Positions 34,300-43,994 of a stretch of DNA of 64,000 nucleotides are shown here, one piece after another. Origin of the DNA: Rhynchopus euleeides (Eukaryota; Euglenozoa; Diplonemea; Diplonemida; Diplonemidae). The notes below the pieces were generated by a model. The model was given only the letters and a program-made list of their open reading frames with translations. It did not search any database and was not told the DNA's origin. Every line of letters starts with the position of its first letter. Position 1 is the stretch's first letter. The translations under genes and the position numbers were made by a program. Location: NCBI GenBank assembly GCA_963210315.1, contig OY723257.1:1674001-1738000 (forward strand), written 5' to 3'.

Positions 34300-35824
34300 G
34301 GGGTGGTCTTAAGCCCTTTAAAAACGTTAACCTGGCCAAAAAATCAAACTTTTGCGTACAAGGACCAAAAAGTGACCCAAACCTGAAAATTCGACCCCCA
34401 GACGTCCGGAAATGCATCTGCGCCCGGTTTCGGGCGGTTTAGAGCCTCCAGAAGCACCTAGTTTGCAATTCCAAAAAATGTACCACAAAGTTGTACCACA
34501 CCACCCTAAGTTAGAAGGTCTCAATGGCTGATTCAAGCCCTTCCTTCACTATGTGGACCTCCGCACTCTCGCACAGATGCCCGAGTGCGTACGAGGAACA
34601 ACCACTCACTTTCAGCGGCAAGAGACACAGAAGGCCGTGCTCTCATGACAATTTTCTTTGGCCGAAGATGGTACAACTATACGGCCACAGGTTGGTGCAG
34701 GTGGTGCCACATTGACATAATCGCCAGAGGGCGGGCTGCCGCCTGGCCACCCCAGAGCGAAGGCCTCAACGTGTATGAGTGGGAAACAAAACGGGAGAGT
34801 GGGGAGGGCATTGTGGTGGCTTCCCACTTGATGCACTGAACACAAAAGACGCTGCTGCGGGGGGAGGGAGTCGTGCAGCCGTCAGACTACGCGGTACGTT
34901 GAACAACGGAGTATACCCAGGTGCGCAGGCGGGATTGCCGCAACCACTGGACATGCCAACCATGGGATCTGTGTGAACACAACACACGGATCGAACTGTG
35001 CCTGGAAATCAAAGGCACCGAGTGTGCTTTGGATGTGGGCTATGGCAGAAGTGTGGGGGACTCTGCCCGTTTGTGCGTAGCTGCCTGGACAGCCGAGTTG
35101 CGCCCCTCGTCCTTGTTGTACGGCTTGAACTTCGACATTGTAGTCTTCAGCCTTGCATACAAACCTAAGGGGGCCGTCTTCGGTGCACTGCTGATGTCTG
35201 ATACCAGTCCATGCCCCCTTCTTCATGGTCATCGGATGGCTCACTGCCACTATCACTGTCACTGGCCCAAGAACATGGGCACACAGCTTCTGACACAAGT
35301 GATTTCGCAAGTGGCACAGTGCTCCTCTGTTGCTCGATATGCCTACGGTTGATGCACTATGCCAGTCCGATCAGCGATTCTCCCGCTCGAGTAGATGCAA
35401 CCGATGCGTCCGAAGGTCTGAAGGGGCTGGAAACATGCCCGTCCTCTAGTACCTATGACCCCTTGTTTCCGGTGATACTTTTCTACTGTCTCGCATGTCA
35501 CACCGCAAACAAGGTGTTGTCATGTTGTACTATTGACCCCGCGTATCGTCGGGCAGCACGGTTGGCAACACCGCTCACTGGATCACTGCGAGACATGATG
35601 GTTTGCGATTCTGCCTTCTGCCCAGGGGGGGCTGAGGTACAGCTTTGTGGTACATTTTTCCGGAACACAACTAAACTGCTCAGAAGTGCTCAAAAGTGCC
35701 CAAAACCGGGCGGAATTGTGTTTCTGGGGTCCCAGGGGTCATATTTTCAGGTTTGGTGACGTTTTTGGCCCCCAGATGCCCATGGTGAAAAATTGGCCAG
35801 GTTAACAGCTTAAGACCACCCCTA
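34298..35824. mobile_element. Element with TAGGGGTGGTCTTAAGC inverted ends
   Basis: TAGGGGTGGTCTTAAGC and GTTAACCTGGCCA (left, 34298-34336) recur inverted on the right (TGGCCAGGTTAAC, GCTTAAGACCACCCCTA, ending 35824). Length is 1,527 bp. The first bases overlap the end of the preceding element. Moderately long frames on both strands (for example 34,921-35,352 plus) have no recognised domain and are probably decayed. Confidence 0.65.
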
Positions 35825-36870
35825 CCCCCCCCCCCCTGTTAACGCGCACATCCAGAACACCAATGTTCTGACCAGCCTTACTCCTCCGGTGAAAATAACC
35901 CCCACTCAGCGCAGCACTCGCGCTGAGCCGTAGAGGGGCTTTAGGGCAGGATATACCCTGAGAGGGGGTGGATAGCTATGTCGAGATATGAAAATCCCCT
36001 CGGGTGGGGGGGTGGGGGGGTGCATTTGGGGGGAGCCAACCGTGGCATGGGACTTTTCAGCCAGAAGAAGCCCCAGCAGGGGAGGGGTCGGGGGGGGGGG
36101 GGGTTCTGAGACACGCTTCGCTCCCGTTTGCGGAGCGGTGCGGACCATTGTTCTGGTTTACCCTGGGTCGAATTTAAAACTACCGGCCGGTGAGATATGG
36201 ACGAGATGGGCGAGGTGCATCGACAGACACAGCGAGAGGGGTTTATGCCTCGGCCTCAGCCTCAGCCTCAGCCTCAGCCTCAGCCTCGGGCTCCTCCTCA
36301 CCGCGTGCCCGCTTTGCCTCCGGCTCGTCCGCTGCTGCCTCGTCAGCCTGGTGGTGGTGGTGGTGTGGTGTGGTGACCATATTTCGGGTGGGCAGGCCTA
36401 TATCATTGGTTCAGCAAACAAAAGTGTCACTTCAACTCTGCCGCTCTTCCTCTACTACTTGATACTTCGTTTGATGCGTTGACGCTTCCACACACACTTG
36501 CAAACCCACTTGCCTGATGAAGGGGGTGGTGTGTAGAGCACGTTTGGCAGAGCTGAATGACACCTTCCGCGAAGGTCGTGACAGGTGTATTTTTAATCCC
36601 CGGTCTTCCCAGCCAAAAATCCCCGATTCATCCCCGCTTTTTTCCAGCTAAAAATGGTACCCAATGTCCCTCCTCCCCAGTGTGGGGCCCTTGGTCTTGT
36701 ACCAAAACGGGTTCCTTCCACGATTCCTCCCGCTCGCGCCATACTCGGGTGCTGGAGGAAAACTCCAAAAAACGGCTTTCAGGACCGTTATTCCGACGAA
36801 CCCCCTGATATGCCACAGCTGAAACAGCCCAAGGACTTGCTGCGGTTACTAGACGGGCAGACACACGCTA
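35825..36870. other. Intergenic, with CTCAGC tandem repeat
   Basis: Begins with a C-run. A (CTCAGC)n tract occupies about 36247-36290, just before a Cys/Leu-rich meaningless frame. No gene is supported. Confidence 0.5.
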
Positions 36871-36930
36871 CACGGGGGGTCTGGGGGGCGGAGCCCCCCA
36901 GCCGCCGGAGGCCACGGTAGTGAACATCTG
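36871..36930 (+). repeat. Stem-loop module copy 7
   Basis: Consensus stem; the left end reads CACGGGGGGTC. Confidence 0.85.
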
Positions 36931-37046
36931 TTCAGTGTGGGCGTACAGATTCTGTGTAAGTTGGCTGCGTCCTCCTGAGGCTACTGGAGCTGTTGGATTC
37001 CCTGACCTGATGGGAATCGAAGGACTTGGGTACGAGATATCCGCCA

Positions 37047-37105
37047 CAGGGGGGTCTGGGGGGCGGAGCCCCCCAGCCGCCGGAGGCCACGGTAGTGAAC
37101 GTCTG
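37047..37105 (+). repeat. Stem-loop module copy 8
   Basis: Consensus copy ending GAACGTCTG. It is the second module of composite copy C. Confidence 0.85.
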
Positions 37106-37139
37106 GCTCTTGGCTGGAAAAAACCCGGTTTTAGCCAGG

Positions 37140-37480
37140 CCGTTCGCTCGGGGCGAAGTTGGGCCCAACTTCGCTAAAAAAATAAATCTTCAGATTTACT
37201 TCGTCCCAACTTCGCCCAACAACTTCGCCCAAGGGGACGAAGTTGGGATAAAAAAATTCTGGGCTCGGCCCCCACCCACCGAAGGGGGGGTGGGTGGTGA
37301 AAGAGCCCACGGGATCACGAGGCTCAGGGGATGGGGAATGCACGAGGAAGGAAGTGTCAGAAGGAGACCACAACGACCTTCCCCAAAGTACGATGTATTG
37401 CTCCGCCCAGACCCCCCCTGTGGCGTATGTCTGGTGCCCAAGTCCTTTCAAGTTACATGAATCTGTCCATCCGCAATGAA
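37140..37480. repeat. Palindromic GAAGTTGGG cluster
   Basis: Contains a perfect palindrome built on GCGAAGTTGGGCCC (about 37153-37174) and further inverted copies of CCCAACTTCG at about 37203-37250. A truncated piece of the stem-loop module lies at 37401-37420. A 14-bp sequence CCAGGCCGTTCGCT at 37141 recurs inverted at 37802-37815, so 37,141-37,815 may be one element. Confidence 0.5.
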
Positions 37481-37538
37481 CAGATGTTCACTACCGTGGC
37501 CTCCGGCGGCTGGGGGGCTCCGCCCCCCAGACCCCCCT
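37481..37538 (-). repeat. Stem-loop module copy 9
   Basis: Minus-orientation consensus copy. Confidence 0.85.
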
Positions 37539-38235
37539 GGCAGCCGAACTGTGTGGCACAGCGGTCCCTGCCAATCCACGGGCGTTTCGCTCATAAGCAA
37601 GGTTATTAGTGCCTTCGGAGGTACTAACAGCCTTGCCAGAAGTGCAGCGATCTGCTCTCTCAAGGAAAGGTAGCCAATGTGTACCTCCCGAGGGGGCGCG
37701 AAGCGCCCCCGAGGGGCGCCTCCCTGTAGTTAAAAAAAATCTCAAAATCCCAAAAATCCCAAATAAAACTTCGTCCACCCCACACGGGATCTGTGGACGA
37801 TAGCGAACGGCCTGGTTTTAGCTGGAAAAAAAACGGTTTTTTGCTGGAAAAAAAACCTGGTTTTGGCTGAAACCAGACAAATGAATCGCCCAACTGAATC
37901 GTGCTAGCTAAACTCCGGAAAGAAGTGTCTTTTTTCGTTGAACGCAGCCAAATATAAGGCCTAACCTGTTTTTGGCGCACGGGTGTGATGACAAAAGGGA
38001 AAAGTGCTAGCACGAACATGATGTTGGTCTTCTGGTTATGTCTGGTTTCTTAGAACACTTAACGTGTATGCAAGAAAAAAACCGGAAAAAGGGCGGATGC
38101 CAAAAAGACTCATCCTCATCCCCCACTAGAAATACACCTGGGTCGTGTGCGTAAAAAAAATCACCGTCAAAAATGATGGTCAGTGGTCGCGCTAACTTCA
38201 CTCCCTACTCCCGGCATTTTCGACGCTTTTTTGAG
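37539..38235. other. Element debris, no gene seen
   Basis: A hairpin with GGGGGCGC-GAA-GCGCCCCC arms lies at about 37695-37712. Repeated GCTGGAAAAAAAACGG words occur at 37,820-37,860. No coding region. Confidence 0.5.
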
Positions 38236-38604
38236 GTACCTGGGACCCCCCGTGTTTAAGTCCCCCCCCTGGAGGCGATTTTCGGCCGGGGGGGACTTAA
38301 ACACGGGGGGGGCGGACCTAAACACAGGGGGGGCTTAAACACGGGGGTGGCACAGTGGAGACCAAGAAGACCTCTTCCTCTGCTGTCGTAGGGGGGTAAT
38401 TCCGGTCCGGATGGACTTTTGGCACCCCACTTTTCGACTCAGACAGCACCTGGAGGGCCTAGGGGCCACCTGATGACCCTCCAGACCAGCCCACCCCCGT
38501 GTTTAGGTCCCCCTGTGTTTAAGTCCCCCCCCTGCCAGACCCCCAGGGGGGGACTTAAACACGGGGGTAAGGGGGGGGACTTATACACGGGGGGTCCCAG
38601 GTAC
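38236..38604. mobile_element. 369-bp inverted-repeat element rich in GTGTTTAAGTCCC
   Basis: The ends are GTACCTGGGACCCCCCGTGT and its inverted copy. Eight copies of a (G/C)TGTTTAAG or CTTAAACAC word, each joined to a G/C homopolymer, occur in both orientations inside. No coding capacity. No target duplication is clear because the ends include GTAC. Confidence 0.7.
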
Positions 38605-38884
38605 GTTACTGATCACATGCTGTAGAGACAACCAGGACGGAAAATTTGAGTGTCTTCAAACAAGCCCATTTTTTCAAAATGACCCCACTACGATCCGGGC
38701 GAGGCTCGGAAATGCAACGAAACGCGGTTTCCCCGCCCAAAAACGAGCCCCTTTTTCAGGTACGTTTTTTCGCTCCCGATTTCCAAATTTTGGGATATTT
38801 TTCCAATATTTAGCGCGACCACTGATGATGGTGGTGTGTCGTATGTTGAAAAGGCCCCGAGGGGGCTTGCGCTCGGTGGGTGAT
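38605..38884. other. No gene seen
   Basis: Contains an inverted copy of the TGGGGTCATTTTG motif (about 38676-38690). It may hold a 3' exon or UTR of the neighbouring minus-strand gene; none can be defined. Confidence 0.4.
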
Positions 38885-39985
38885 CTATGGCAACACCGTG
38901 CCAGGTGAGTGCCATGTGGTGTGGCGGCAAGGTTTGGTCCTGCACTTTGAAACAAGCCTCCCCCCCACGCCCCCACCGTGCGACAGGCATACCGGGCGCT
39001 TCTCGGCACCCTCCTTCGCCTCGCTGGCAGCGGCCGCTGCTGCCGCCGCTGCCGCTGCCTCCTCACGCTTCTTGCGTGCGGCGAACTCCTTCAGCCCGGG
39101 CACGTCACGCGGGACGATACCCTTGCCGTTCATCACGACGCAGTTCAGCTTCGCGTCAATAGCCACCAGGTGCACCAGGGTGCTGGGGTTCTTGTAGTGC
39201 GGCTGGGACAGCAGGATGACACCGGGGGCGTCCTTGCGGCACTCGTCGACAATGCTGTGCTGTGTGAACCGCGCACGGAAGTCCTTTGCCGCGTACTTCG
39301 ACCCAGCGCTCACAATGCTGACGTGTGCGCCCACCCACAGCGCCTGCTCGATACCCTTGCGCGCCATGACGGCGGCGCCACCCGTGTCAAACTTCACCAG
39401 GTACACCTGGGTCCCCTTCCGCTTGAAGTGCTCGCTCACGGCCAGCACGGTCCCGAAGCAGTCCTGCTTCACATCCTCGATGAAGGACACCTTGTGGTCC
39501 TCGAAGGTTGATGCGAAGTCCTTGTGGTGGTAGCGGCTCCCTGCGGCAACCACCTTGACACGGTCCCCTGCTGCGGGGTCCTTCGCGAGCGCCTCCTGCT
39601 GCCGCGCGAACGCGTCCGGCAGGTCGGGGATCTTGGACCCGAACCGCAGCCCCATGATGGTCTGCTTCAGCTGTGGGTGGTGGTAGAGGGGATCGGGTTT
39701 GGCATCAGATCAGACGCATGTGTGCTGTAGGGCGCTCAACAAAGAAACCTACAAAACCCTGCGTGGGGCTGGCAAACACACTTCCTTCGCCACCACACAC
39801 CCTTCCCCTGATAAGGGCGCGGAGCACCCTTCTGGTGAAACATCACGTCTCCCCCACACCGGAAACGAAATGCCGAAATTAGATGCAAAACAAGATACGC
39901 GCACCACCCACCTCGTTGTTGGCGCGCCACATACCTGCTCATTCTCGGCCTTCAGGGCCTCATTTTCCTGCTGCAGCACGTCCAT
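38885..39985 (-). CDS. Two-exon protein with duplicated ~75-residue module
   Basis: Exon 1 (39985-39935) encodes MDVLQQENEALKAENEQ, a short coiled-coil start, and ends CAG/GTATGT. A 264-nt intron follows, with CCCACAG before exon 2 (from 39670), both phase 0. Two tandem modules follow with shared pattern V-x-x-V-x-A-G-S-(R/K)-Y-x-x-K-D-F ... H ... D-x-x-G-(V/I) ... LV ... M-x-x-K-G-I. Each has a predicted beta-rich core, and the spacing suggests a small SH3/KOW-like or chromo-barrel-like fold, which is inference. A (A)n-rich, charged helix (REEAAAAAAAA) ends the recognisable part. Reading through gives 278 residues to 38885. A candidate donor CCG/GTATGC after 38993 makes a different C-terminus possible. 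Function unknown. Confidence 0.65.
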
Positions 39986-40212
39986 TGTTCCTGGTCGCAA
40001 TAATCCCTTTGGGGAGGGGTTGTGGTGGTGAGGCAGCCTGACCTGATCCCGATAATTGCAGCACACAACCCAACCCAACCCGGCGGGAAACACAGGAACC
40101 CAACACCAGGAGGCAGGGGGGGTTGCGGGGGTGGGGAGTGGAGTGCCGGCATGCAGACTTCTCTTGAGCGGGCACCTCCTACCAGATACCCTTCTTAGCC
40201 CATAGGACCCTT

Positions 40213-40363
<151 letters not shown>

Positions 40364-40654
40364 AGGATGGACGTATCCATCACAGACCCAGTGTCAGGCC
40401 ACCGTGTTACATTCTTTTGAAAAGGCCCGAACGTCGGGTGGGATGGAGTCTGCGCCAACGGGTTCACACTTGGGGCGGGGGGGAAGGGGGTTTGATGTGC
40501 GTCTCGACATCTGGCGCATCATGCGGTTGGGGGGGGGGGGGGGATGGTCTGGGGGCTGGTGGGAGGGGGGGGGGAAACAATCTAACACAATAACAAACCT
40601 ATCCTGGGCAGGCTAAACAGCAACGGGGTGGCAGGGTGAGAGAGAGACCGCCAG

Positions 40655-41593
40655 GATGACGGACTGCCCGTGCAGTTCTGCACCACGCACCGGCTGCTCC
40701 GCTGCGGCACCTGCAGCTCCTCCAACATGTGCTGCAAGCGTGGCCACCACGGCTGCCGCGACCATGACCTGCCCCCCTGCGGGGTCTGCGCCTCTCTGCC
40801 TGAGCTGGATGACAGACGCCCCACCGCTTGCTGCAAGAAGGGCCACCACGCCCCTCCCGCCCCTGCGACGCCTGTGGAGGCAGACACCCCCACCCCGCCG
40901 CCCCATGTGCCGCCAACCCCGCCCTTCCCAGAGGCGACTGCGCCTACCGTGGGGGATCTTCCCTCCACCACGCCACCCCGTGTGCCTGCGCCTCAGCCCT
41001 CCCCTGAAGCGACCCCGTGTCCCGCTACTCCCGAGCCCGCCACCCCTCCAGTTATCCTGAAGAGGCTGGCCCATACCGTGTGCTCCCCGGGCTCACCCCA
41101 CCGCCGCCTGATGCAGCCTCGTAGGAGGCTCTCACCCGACGGCGTCAGGCCATCCATCCCCGCCGTGGCGCAGCTGAAGCGCACCGCCTTAGAGGCGCAT
41201 ACCGGTTCCACCCCGGCACTGCCTGCCCAAAGGCCTAGGGTCGACCACGTGATCCCCACCGCTGACGCTGACGCTGACGTGGGCGCCGCTGATCCGGACC
41301 CACCTTCTCCTACTACCTCCCCTCCCGACGGCGTGTCCGTTGACGCAGCCCTTCCCCAAAGGCCCCGTTCTGGTGCCTCTTCCTCCTCCGCCCGTGCGCG
41401 GTCACCGCACGCGCCCACAGGCTTCCGGGCCTACCTTAATCCTCCCTCCTCACGTAGCGCGTCACCGGGCGCTACAGACCGTGTGGCGCCTGCGCCTTCT
41501 CCTCCTCCTGTGTCACTTCCCTCACCCCACCAGAGCAGCTCCTCTCTCAAACAAGGGGAGTCTACCGGGCCGCGGGCCCGCGTAGTTAAGTAG
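40655..41593 (+). CDS. Cys/His-rich plus Pro-rich protein, 5' exon unresolved
   Basis: The frame is open from 40640 to the stop at 41593. It has no ATG before Met-20, so I start it at the likely acceptor CGCCAG/GAT (exon from 40655, ~312 residues). A first exon starting at the ATG at 40367 would join in phase if it used the GT after GACCCA, but this is unproven. Residues 8-65 are a dense Cys/His module: C-x-x-H ... C-x-x-C ... CCKRGHHGC ... CG-x-C ... ACCKKGHH. It holds two related half-repeats (C-G-x-C then C-C-K-x-G-H-H), so it probably binds zinc. The rest is Pro/Ser/Thr-rich and disordered, with a DADADADVG acidic run. The tail (GFRAYLNPPSSRSASPG) may be phosphorylated. I do not recognise the family. 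Confidence 0.6.
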   Translation, partial: DDGLPVQFCTTHRLLRCGTCSSSNMCCKRGHHGCRDHDLPPCGVCASLPELDDRRPTACCKKGHHAPPAPATPVEADTPTPPPHVPPTPPFPEATAPTVGDLPSTTPPRVPAPQPSPEATPCPATPEPATPPVILKRLAHTVCSPGSPHRRLMQPRRRLSPDGVRPSIPAVAQLKRTALEAHTGSTPALPAQRPRVDHVIPTADADADVGAADPDPPSPTTSPPDGVSVDAALPQRPRSGASSSSARARSPHAPTGFRAYLNPPSSRSASPGATDRVAPAPSPPPVSLPSPHQSSSSLKQGESTGPRARVVK

Positions 41594-41648
41594 ACGACAC
41601 CCTTGGGGTGCGAGTATTTTCGTTTCGGGGATATTCACACTATAAGCA

Positions 41649-41688
<40 letters not shown>

Positions 41689-42781
41689 AGGGAGGGGGGG
41701 GATGGGGCGGGGGTGGGGAGACAGGGGATGTGTGTGTGTGTGTGTGTGTGTTCAACAGTGTTGACAGTGTTGATCACTTTTTAGGTGGGTTAACCCTGCA
41801 CGGGTCCTAGCCCACCCTGTGTGTGTGTGTGTGTGTGCGTTTTTGCTTCTACGACAACGGCTTCCTTTTCTTCTTCTTTGCCGTGAAAGAGGGGGGCGAA
41901 AGGGAGAGGGGAAAATACAAAGGTGCAGAAATGTCAAAGAATAACCGCACGGAATACACGGGGGAAAAAAAACACACACACACACACACACAAAAGCTTT
42001 GCCGATGGGGTGGGGAAGGAAGGGAGGGATGCGGGGTTTGAATTTTCCCGTTCATTCCCACCCATTGAATCCCCCCCCACGTTAACCCCAGGTCCAGGGG
42101 GAGAGAGGGGGGGGGGGGTTCTCCATGACCCCTCCTCTTCCATGTTTCGCTTCCTGGCGCTTCCTCTCCTTTTGCGCAGTGCAAAAGAGGGTCGGGGGTG
42201 AAGGGGGTCGGGTAACAGTCCGGGTCGGGGGTGGGTGGGAGGCACAGGGCTTGCTTTGCTTCCATTTGGGGAGACAGGGGGAGTGTGGCTCAGATCAGTG
42301 TAGTCCGGTGTAGTGTACGCACTCATTGGTGCGTACGCTTGGCCATTTCTTGGAGTGGGGGGTGGGGAGAGAGTCGGGTTCACCAAGCGAACTCAGATGG
42401 CACCTTCACTGCCACACGCTGCAACTGCAATAAAAGTCTCTCACTGCCGTGACCTCCTTTTTTGCAGCAGTGTTGAATGTCACACTGAACACACCCTGCA
42501 CTTGATACGATCCCCGTTGTCACACAACTCTAGGACTGTCTACATGGAATCTAGTGAAGTCCAGGGACAGTGGGTGCTAATGAAAAACCGGTTTGCAAAA
42601 CCGGTTTTTGCCAAAACCGGTTTTTCAAAAAAAAAAACTATAAAAATTTTCGGGAAAATTCCACTTTTTTCCCGACTATGCCCACCCTGCTCAGAGGGGA
42701 CACAGGTCACCTGGATACCAATAATGGCCCCACTACGAACCGCGATTGACCCAAAGAGTCCAAGAACGCGAAGAAGAAGGC
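41594..42781. other. Microsatellite-rich intergenic region
   Basis: (GA)n at about 41651-41681, (GT)n at about 41730-41751 and 41818-41838, and (CA)n at about 41973-41992, with G-runs near 42100-42118. From 42580 there are repeated AAAACCGGTTTT palindromes. No gene is supported. Confidence 0.6.
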
Positions 42782-42839
42782 CAGATGTTCGCTACCGTGG
42801 CCTCCGGCGGCTGGGGGGCTCCGCCCCCCAGACCCCCCG
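42782..42839 (-). repeat. Stem-loop module copy 10
   Basis: Minus-orientation copy with GCGAACATCTG at its right end when read in module orientation. Confidence 0.85.
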
Positions 42840-43482
42840 CTGTGCTGTGTGCCTGTCGAGTGGACACATGTACCGTTGGTGGTGTACCATGGCAAGTGGG
42901 AAACGGCACAACACCAGGAGTACGACATGGTCGTGAGTGAAGACAGAGTACGTGCAGACTACCCCACCCCTGCACACAAGTCTGTACGACTTCCTCGTTG
43001 TCCACTGGCGATCGACATTGCCTCGCCCGGCGCTGTTGGATCACGAAGCCCGGGGACTCCCCTTCAGCCCCCCTGTCCAGCAGTGGTCTCTCAAGGGCTT
43101 GGCGTGCACCTTCTGGCACTCCTGACGTTGTCTGAGACAGATCCATGGCTGCAGCAAAGGACACCTGCTCTCCCACAGCACCTCACACATCTCCAACAGG
43201 GTGTATGTGGGGTGCTGTGTGTGGTGTCCGTCGGCTTTATGAAGCAACCAAAGTCGGGGTGCGGGCAGGTGCCCCGCTCACCCCATACATGGACAGGAAA
43301 CGCCAAAACGGCGCCAAAAAACGAAAAACGGGAAAACCGGCAAAAACCGGCTTTTTTGCAGAATTTGGAAAGTCACCCACTATCCCTGTTCAGTGAAGTC
43401 GCAAAAAAAAAACATCCGGACGCTCATTGTGAGTTATCCAGAGAGGGAAAGAGGATTTGTCTGGGCTTTGCTTCGAAGAAAA

Positions 43483-43513
<31 letters not shown>

Positions 43514-43619
43514 AAGAAGCAGATATTGTATTGCACGCTTGCAAGATGCGAACGGGAGGGGGTTCCGGTCTCACGGAAACAAGTAAAAAACGATGCCATC
43601 CAAAAAAGACTTGGAGTTT
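42840..43619. other. No gene seen; ends in (GAA)n
   Basis: AAAACCGGCAAAAACCGG palindromes at about 43330 match those at 42590 in kind, so 42,580-43,360 may be one element carrying module copy 10. A (AAG)n run spans about 43484-43519. Confidence 0.45.
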
Positions 43620-43994
43620 GGTGCCCCTGATTTACCCCCTTTTCACTACGCACAAACTACGCAATCTGGGGGGGGGGGTCTCGCTTTTTGGTCCCCCCCC
43701 AGTTTTTTTTTGGTCCCCCTTTCTGTGTGGCTACTGAGACAGGACTGGAGGCACTGCGCTGACCGAGAAAAAAAAATATTGCCAGAACTCACTATGTACC
43801 GTCCGAAAGAACAGGGGAAACACCTGGGCAAGGTTGCCCCATGCCCAGAAACACCTGGGAAGGAAGTGAGCTCCAGGAGCCGCGTAGTACCCCCTACACA
43901 CTTCTACGAAACAACAGCTGCAGAGATGGTCCGGATGCCCCGAAAAAAAACCTACACACACACTCCATCATCCACACTGCACCTAGGAACAACA

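Larger units (their letters stand above)
36871..37105 (+). repeat. Composite repeat, copy C (two modules and spacer)
   Basis: In this orientation the order is module (36871-36930), spacer, module (37047-37105). The spacer is homologous to those in copies A and B but inverted relative to them. It retains a similar open frame (WAYRFCVSWLRP..PDLMGIEGL). The ~290-bp exon-like tail of A and B is absent. Confidence 0.75.

Noticed and set aside
34298..35824. piggyBac transposase remnant
   Set aside because: A few residues look suggestive in one frame, but the catalytic DDD blocks and the TTAA target are not seen.
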